Part shown: piece after piece, positions 42,261-45,500 of the stretch | How the letters are laid out: every line of letters starts with the position of its first letter | Position numbering within the stretch: position 1 is the first letter of the stretch | Assembly: GCF_900116205.1 (NCBI RefSeq) | Contig: NZ_FOZS01000009.1 | Coordinates: forward strand, 1-45,500 | DNA: 45,500 nt | Direction of reading: 5' to 3' | Source: Halostagnicola kamekurae | GTDB lineage: Archaea; Halobacteriota; Halobacteria; Halobacteriales; Natrialbaceae | The notes under the pieces: model-generated | Database searches by the model: none | Seen by the model: the letters and a program-made list of their open reading frames with translations, nothing else | Told to the model about the DNA's origin: nothing | Program-made: the position numbers and the translations under genes

Positions 42261-43127
42261 TCATACTTCGACGACCGTGTTCACGAGTTCGCCGATCCCG
42301 TCGATTTCGATACGCACCTCGTTGTCCGGTTGGAGCGTGAACCCTTCGTCCGGAACGAGCGACGTTCCCGTGAGCAGAACGCCACTCTGCGGAACGGAAT
42401 TGTGATCGCACCAGTACTCGACCAGTTCCTCGCACGAGCGGTCCATCTCGCTGGTTGAGGTCTCGCCTTCGTAGAGCGTCTCCCCGTCGCGGCTGATCTC
42501 CATCGTCATCGTCAGGTCGTGGGGGTCGCCGACGCTTTCGGCCGACGCGATGCAGGGACCGATCGCACAGCACCTATCGTACACCTTCGCCTGCGGGAGG
42601 TAGAGCGGGTTCTCGCCCTCGATCGAGCGGCTGCTCATGTCGTTGCCGACCGTGTAGCCGACGATATCACCGTCGTAGAGGACGATCCCCAGCTCCGGCT
42701 CCGGGACGTCCCACTTGGAGTCGCCGCGGATACCGACCGCTTCGTCGGGGCCGACGGTTCGACTCGGCGTCGCCTTGAAGAAGATCTCCGGCCGCTCGGC
42801 TTCGTAGACCTGCATGTACATCTCCGCCATCTCGCTTTCGGCCTCGCGAGCTTCCTCGCTGATCTCGTAGGTGACACCGGCCGCCCAGACTTCGTCAGGG
42901 ACGATCGGAAGCGCGCTGTCATCTAAGGCGTCGCGGTCGACCGTCGGCGCGGTCTCTACGAGCGGTTTCGCGAGTTCGTCGACGGCCGTGTCGGCGACGT
43001 CCGCCGCGGCGGCGAGTTTGGTAAATTCGTCGAGACGAGGCTTCACCGCCGTCAGATCGTAGGAAGCATTCCCATCGTCGGCAATCAGTCTATACCCGTC
43101 TCCATCAGGAAGACGATGATATCGCAT
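42261..43127 (-). CDS. FAH-family 2-keto-3-deoxy sugar-acid dehydratase
   Basis: A 288-residue fumarylacetoacetate-hydrolase-family protein. It resembles archaeal 2-keto-3-deoxy-pentonate dehydratases such as Haloferax XacE and Sulfolobus KdaD, which convert 2-keto-3-deoxy-D-xylonate or arabinonate to 2-oxoglutarate semialdehyde. The N-terminal domain (MRYHRLPDGDGYRLIADDGN) precedes the catalytic domain from about residue 80. Metal and substrate signatures are EIFFKATPSRTVGPDEAVGI, KWDVPEPELGIVLY and TVGNDMSSRSIEGENP; the E-x-E and D fit the divalent metal site. The start ATG 43127 is 47 bases from the broken aldehyde dehydrogenase, which reads away from it. In the xac pathway the two enzymes act in sequence, so this was a divergent pair. 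It is intact, but its partner is not. Confidence 0.75.
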   Translation of the reverse strand: MRYHRLPDGDGYRLIADDGNASYDLTAVKPRLDEFTKLAAAADVADTAVDELAKPLVETAPTVDRDALDDSALPIVPDEVWAAGVTYEISEEAREAESEMAEMYMQVYEAERPEIFFKATPSRTVGPDEAVGIRGDSKWDVPEPELGIVLYDGDIVGYTVGNDMSSRSIEGENPLYLPQAKVYDRCCAIGPCIASAESVGDPHDLTMTMEISRDGETLYEGETSTSEMDRSCEELVEYWCDHNSVPQSGVLLTGTSLVPDEGFTLQPDNEVRIEIDGIGELVNTVVEV

Positions 43128-43174
43128 GAGCAGTTAGAGTAGCTTCTGGGTAATAAAATTCCCGTCCGTGGCAG

Positions 43175-44674
43175 ATGTCGGCGTGGCTCTCGTCGAATCA
43201 CAAAACGTTATCAGACTATTCCCGAATTACGCGCGATGCCGCTGAAAACCGCTTGAATTACGTCGACGGTGAATGGACCGAATCACACACCGGCGAAACG
43301 TTCGAAACGACCGACCCAGCGAACCCGGAGGAAGTCGTCGCGACCTATCCGCAGTCCGACGCCGAGGACACGGAGCGCCATCGAGGCGGCCGACGGGGCG
43401 AGCGACGACTGGGGAACAACACCCGGCCCCGAGCGCGGACGAATCCTCACCGAGACCGGCTCGCTGCTCGCCGACCGCAAGGACGATCTCACCGAACTGC
43501 TCGTCCGCGAGGAGGGCAAGACCTGGAGCGAGGCCGCCGGCGAGGTACGGCGAGCGATCGACATCTTCCACTACTACGGCGCCAAAGCCAGCGACCTCGG
43601 CGGTACGGTCAAAAGATCCAGCGCCCGCAACACGAACCTCTACACGAAGAACGAACCGCTCGGCGTCGCCGGACTGATCACGCCCCGGAACTACCTCATC
43701 GCCATCCCGGCCTGGAAGATCGCGTCCGCGCTGGCCGTGGGCAATACGATCGTCATCAAGCCGGCAACACTGGCGCCGGGCGTCGTCCACGAGATGGCGT
43801 CCGCCCTCGAGGAGGCCGATCTCCCCCACGGAGTCATCAACGTCGTCACCGGCCCGGGCGGCACGGTCGGCGACGCGATCGCGGACCACTCCGCGGTCGA
43901 CGCCGTCTCCTTCACCGACAGCACGCAGGTCGGGAACGCGGTCTACGACACCGCGACCGAGGATGGCAAGCGCGTCCAGATGGAGATGGTCGGCAAGAAC
44001 CCCACCCTCGTCACCGACAGCGCGGATGTCGAGGAAGCGGCTGACATCGTCTCTGCGGGCGCGTTCGGCGTCACCGGGCAGGCGTGTACGGCCGCGTCCC
44101 GCGCGATCGTCCACGAGGACGTCTACGACGAGTTCGTCGAGGTGATCGTCGAGCGTGCCGAGGCCATCGATCACGGCCACGGGCTGGACGACCCCGGCAA
44201 GGGCCCCCACGTCAGCGAGTCGGAACTCGAGACCACCCTCGAGTACGTCGACATCGCCGACGACGAGGGCGCGACCCTCGAGTGCGGCGGGAACGAAGTC
44301 GGCCGGGAGGGTTACTTCGTCGAGCCGACCGTCTTCTCCGACGTGGACAACGACATGCGCCTCGCACAGGAAGAGGTCTGCGGACCGGTCCTCACAGTTA
44401 TCCCGGTCAGCGACTTCGACGAGGGCGTCGCGGTCGCCAACGACGTCGACTTCGGCCTCTCGGCCAGCGTCGTCACGGACGACCACACCGAGGCGAACCG
44501 CTTCGTCGAGGAAGTCGAAGCGGGCGTCGTCAAGATCAACGAGAAGACCAGCGGCCTCGAGCTGCATGTCCCCGAGGCGGCATGAAGGACTCCTCGAGCG
44601 AGACCTACCTCGAGCAGGGTGACGCCGGGCTGGACTTCTACCAGATCAGCAAGACGGTCTACGACAACTACTAA
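43175..44674 (+). pseudogene. 2-oxoglutarate semialdehyde dehydrogenase with two frameshifts
   Basis: Three frames join to one aldehyde dehydrogenase. Frame one (43175) gives LNYVDGEWTESHTGETFE up to DAEDTER at about 43380; frame two gives AIEAADGASDDWGTTPGPE to TSGLELHVP at about 44570; frame three gives GGMKDSSSETYLEQGDAG and ends DFYQISKTVYDNY at TAA 44672-44674. The first break is explained by loss of two bases between codons for Arg and Ala (43378-43382), the second by loss of one base near 44576. Catalytic features survive in the middle frame: Cys in GVTGQACTAASR, Glu in QMEMVGKNP and the cofactor Lys in IVIKPATLAPG. It resembles XacF-like 2-oxoglutarate semialdehyde dehydrogenases that act after the FAH dehydratase next door. 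Unless recoding or an assembly error is involved, no full enzyme is made. Confidence 0.8.
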
Positions 44675-44694
44675 CGGGCTGACGGGGCGCAACG

Positions 44695-44963
44695 CCGCGC
44701 CATCGCAGCATGACCAGATGGCTCGTGCAGCTGCGCCGACAGGCGCAGCAGCACTCGCCAGACAGCCATATAGGTCCTGTCAAACCCCTCACTAGCGTCG
44801 AATGATAAGGGAGATCGGCCTTCTGAAGGCCCATCTCCGCCAGTATTTGTATTACTTCGCTCAAGAGATTGAGTGTTTCACGGTAGGATTTCTCTAGGTA
44901 AACCCGCAGACAATGTAGCGAAACGACGGCGTAGTCGGCGAATCCGCACCCCACCAACAGCAC
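44695..44963 (-). pseudogene. N-terminal remnant of an IS5-like transposase
   Basis: On the minus strand FADYAVVSLHCLRVYLEKSY and RETLNLLSEVIQILAEMGLQ give the N-terminal helix region of haloarchaeal IS5-group transposases; KADLPYHSTL matches the block before the first catalytic region, and a frame change then leads to LLRLSAQLHEPSGH-like sequence at about 44710-44750. The catalytic acids and C-terminus are absent. It ends just beyond the stop of the broken semialdehyde dehydrogenase. It is of the same group as the remnants at 9440-9900 and 10905-11524. Confidence 0.65.
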
Positions 44964-45375
44964 TTTTAGCTAACGTCACGATCTTTTCAGTGAAGCGGGA
45001 AATTTTGGACATGAATCATCCGCCGTTTCCCGCTTCAACTCCCTAGTTGTGACGGTTCAACTCGATGCTATCTGGCGATCACCAGCACCAATGCAATCGA
45101 ACGTGATTCCGGAGCGCCGACTGAACCGCGTTCAGTCGACTGTACGGCGACGTCGGAAGGATTGTGCCCAATTGCCGGGTGCGAATTCGTCTCGCTTCGT
45201 CGATTTTTCAATCACACAACGAGAATCGTAACCGCAACTCGCCGAAGCCCCTCGAATACGCCCACATAGCGCTTGAACCATCGAAATCCATCCATGTCAT
45301 GAATTTCAACATTATATCCAACTGGATATTAGATACACGAAAAATTAAAGAAGGAGAAGGAGAGACGGAATTGTG
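44964..45375. promoter_or_regulatory. 412-base gap with inverted repeats and permease promoter
   Basis: No gene is visible. TGAAGCGGGAAA (44991-45002) and TTTCCCGCTTCA (45026-45037) form a perfect 12-bp inverted repeat 23 bases apart. ATATCCA-AC-TGGATAT (45314-45329) is a perfect inverted repeat 46-62 bases before the ATG at 45376, and a purine-rich AAGGAGAAGGAGAG (45351-45364) provides a strong ribosome site. The second repeat is a plausible operator for the permease gene. Confidence 0.5.
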
Positions 45376-45500
45376 ATGTTCAATAATACAGTACTGCAAC
45401 TCGGTGGACAGGCACCACTTGTCTCGCTCGTAGCGGGCATTGTGGTAATCGTACTCATGCTGGTCATCCTCGACCTCCCGGCGTTCGTTTCGCTCGTCGT
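45376..45500 (+). CDS. partial gene, probable GntP-type permease (runs off the window)
   Basis: From ATG 45376 the open frame runs to the window edge: MFNNTVLQLGGQAPLVSLVA, GIVVIVLMLVILDLPAF and VSLVV. A short polar start, then a hydrophobic helix with LDLPAF, is typical of the beginning of gluconate/GntP-family sugar-acid permeases, which import gluconate, ketogluconate or related acids with protons. The identification rests on 42 residues only and on context: it follows a decayed sugar-acid pathway. AAGGAG at 45351-45356 and the nearby purine-rich stretch are a good ribosome site. The inverted repeat at 45314-45329 may control it. Another membrane-protein family is possible. Confidence 0.4.
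   Translation, partial: MFNNTVLQLGGQAPLVSLVAGIVVIVLMLVILDLPAFVSLV

Noticed and set aside
44646-44963. 105-codon leftward ORF as a complete gene
   Set aside because: It is the N-terminal part of an IS5-like transposase followed by an out-of-frame tail.

Overview
The window is haloarchaeal DNA (class Halobacteria). The intact genes are GC-rich and encode acidic proteins, several exported proteins carry twin-arginine (Tat) signals, starts often sit about 25-30 bases after an AT-rich TATA-like box with little or no leader, and the broken insertion sequences belong to halophile lineages (IS5-like, ISH3-like, IS630-like). The genus cannot be told from this sequence. A truncated ParA gene with its partner, many decayed insertion sequences and an orphan CRISPR array suggest a megaplasmid or a plasmid-derived chromosomal region.

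Region 1 (1-5900) holds a decayed ORF, a universal stress protein, and a leftward group made of an Xre-like regulator, a DASS/SLC13 anion transporter and an MFS transporter, followed by a tautomerase-fold gene. A 14-base sequence containing a perfect palindrome lies exactly at the starts of both the stress protein and the DASS transporter.

Region 2 (5900-14942) is an accessory graveyard. It has an integrase remnant, a four-spacer CRISPR array without cas genes, a haloarchaeal plasmid-type gene broken by an amber codon, an AT-rich winged-helix regulator, a Tat-exported cysteine-containing protein between two inverted IS5-like remnants, an AT-rich membrane protein, an ISH3-like remnant, and a ParA locus whose ATPase has lost its P-loop end and carries a frameshifting 25-bp duplication.

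Region 3 (14989-30550) is compact, GC-rich and almost entirely intact. It encodes a D-2-hydroxyacid dehydrogenase, two paralogous M20D amidohydrolases, an ACT-containing threonine ammonia-lyase, two class III aminotransferases, a BCCT transporter, a semialdehyde dehydrogenase, RidA and a Tat-exported gamma-glutamyltransferase. I infer a catabolic island for an amidated or acylated amino compound: external release, BCCT uptake, deacylation, transamination and oxidation, with RidA handling enamine/imine by-products. The substrate is unknown.

Region 4 (31003-34321) is a Zn/Cd-type P1B ATPase behind a cysteine-rich HTH-10 regulator, with a 16-bp perfect palindrome between them and a run of tight hairpins beyond the ATPase. 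Region 5 (34390-37800) is a fructan module: a Tat-exported GH68 (levansucrase type) facing a Tat-exported GH32 (levanase/invertase type), with repeated AACTAG motifs in both promoters. Region 6 (38600-45500) is a decaying pentose/sugar-acid region: the C-terminal stub of an enolase-superfamily dehydratase, an intact hydroxyacid dehydrogenase, an intact FAH-family dehydratase, a twice-frameshifted ketoglutarate-semialdehyde dehydrogenase, and the start of a probable GntP-type permease, interrupted by two IS630-like remnants and one IS5-like remnant.
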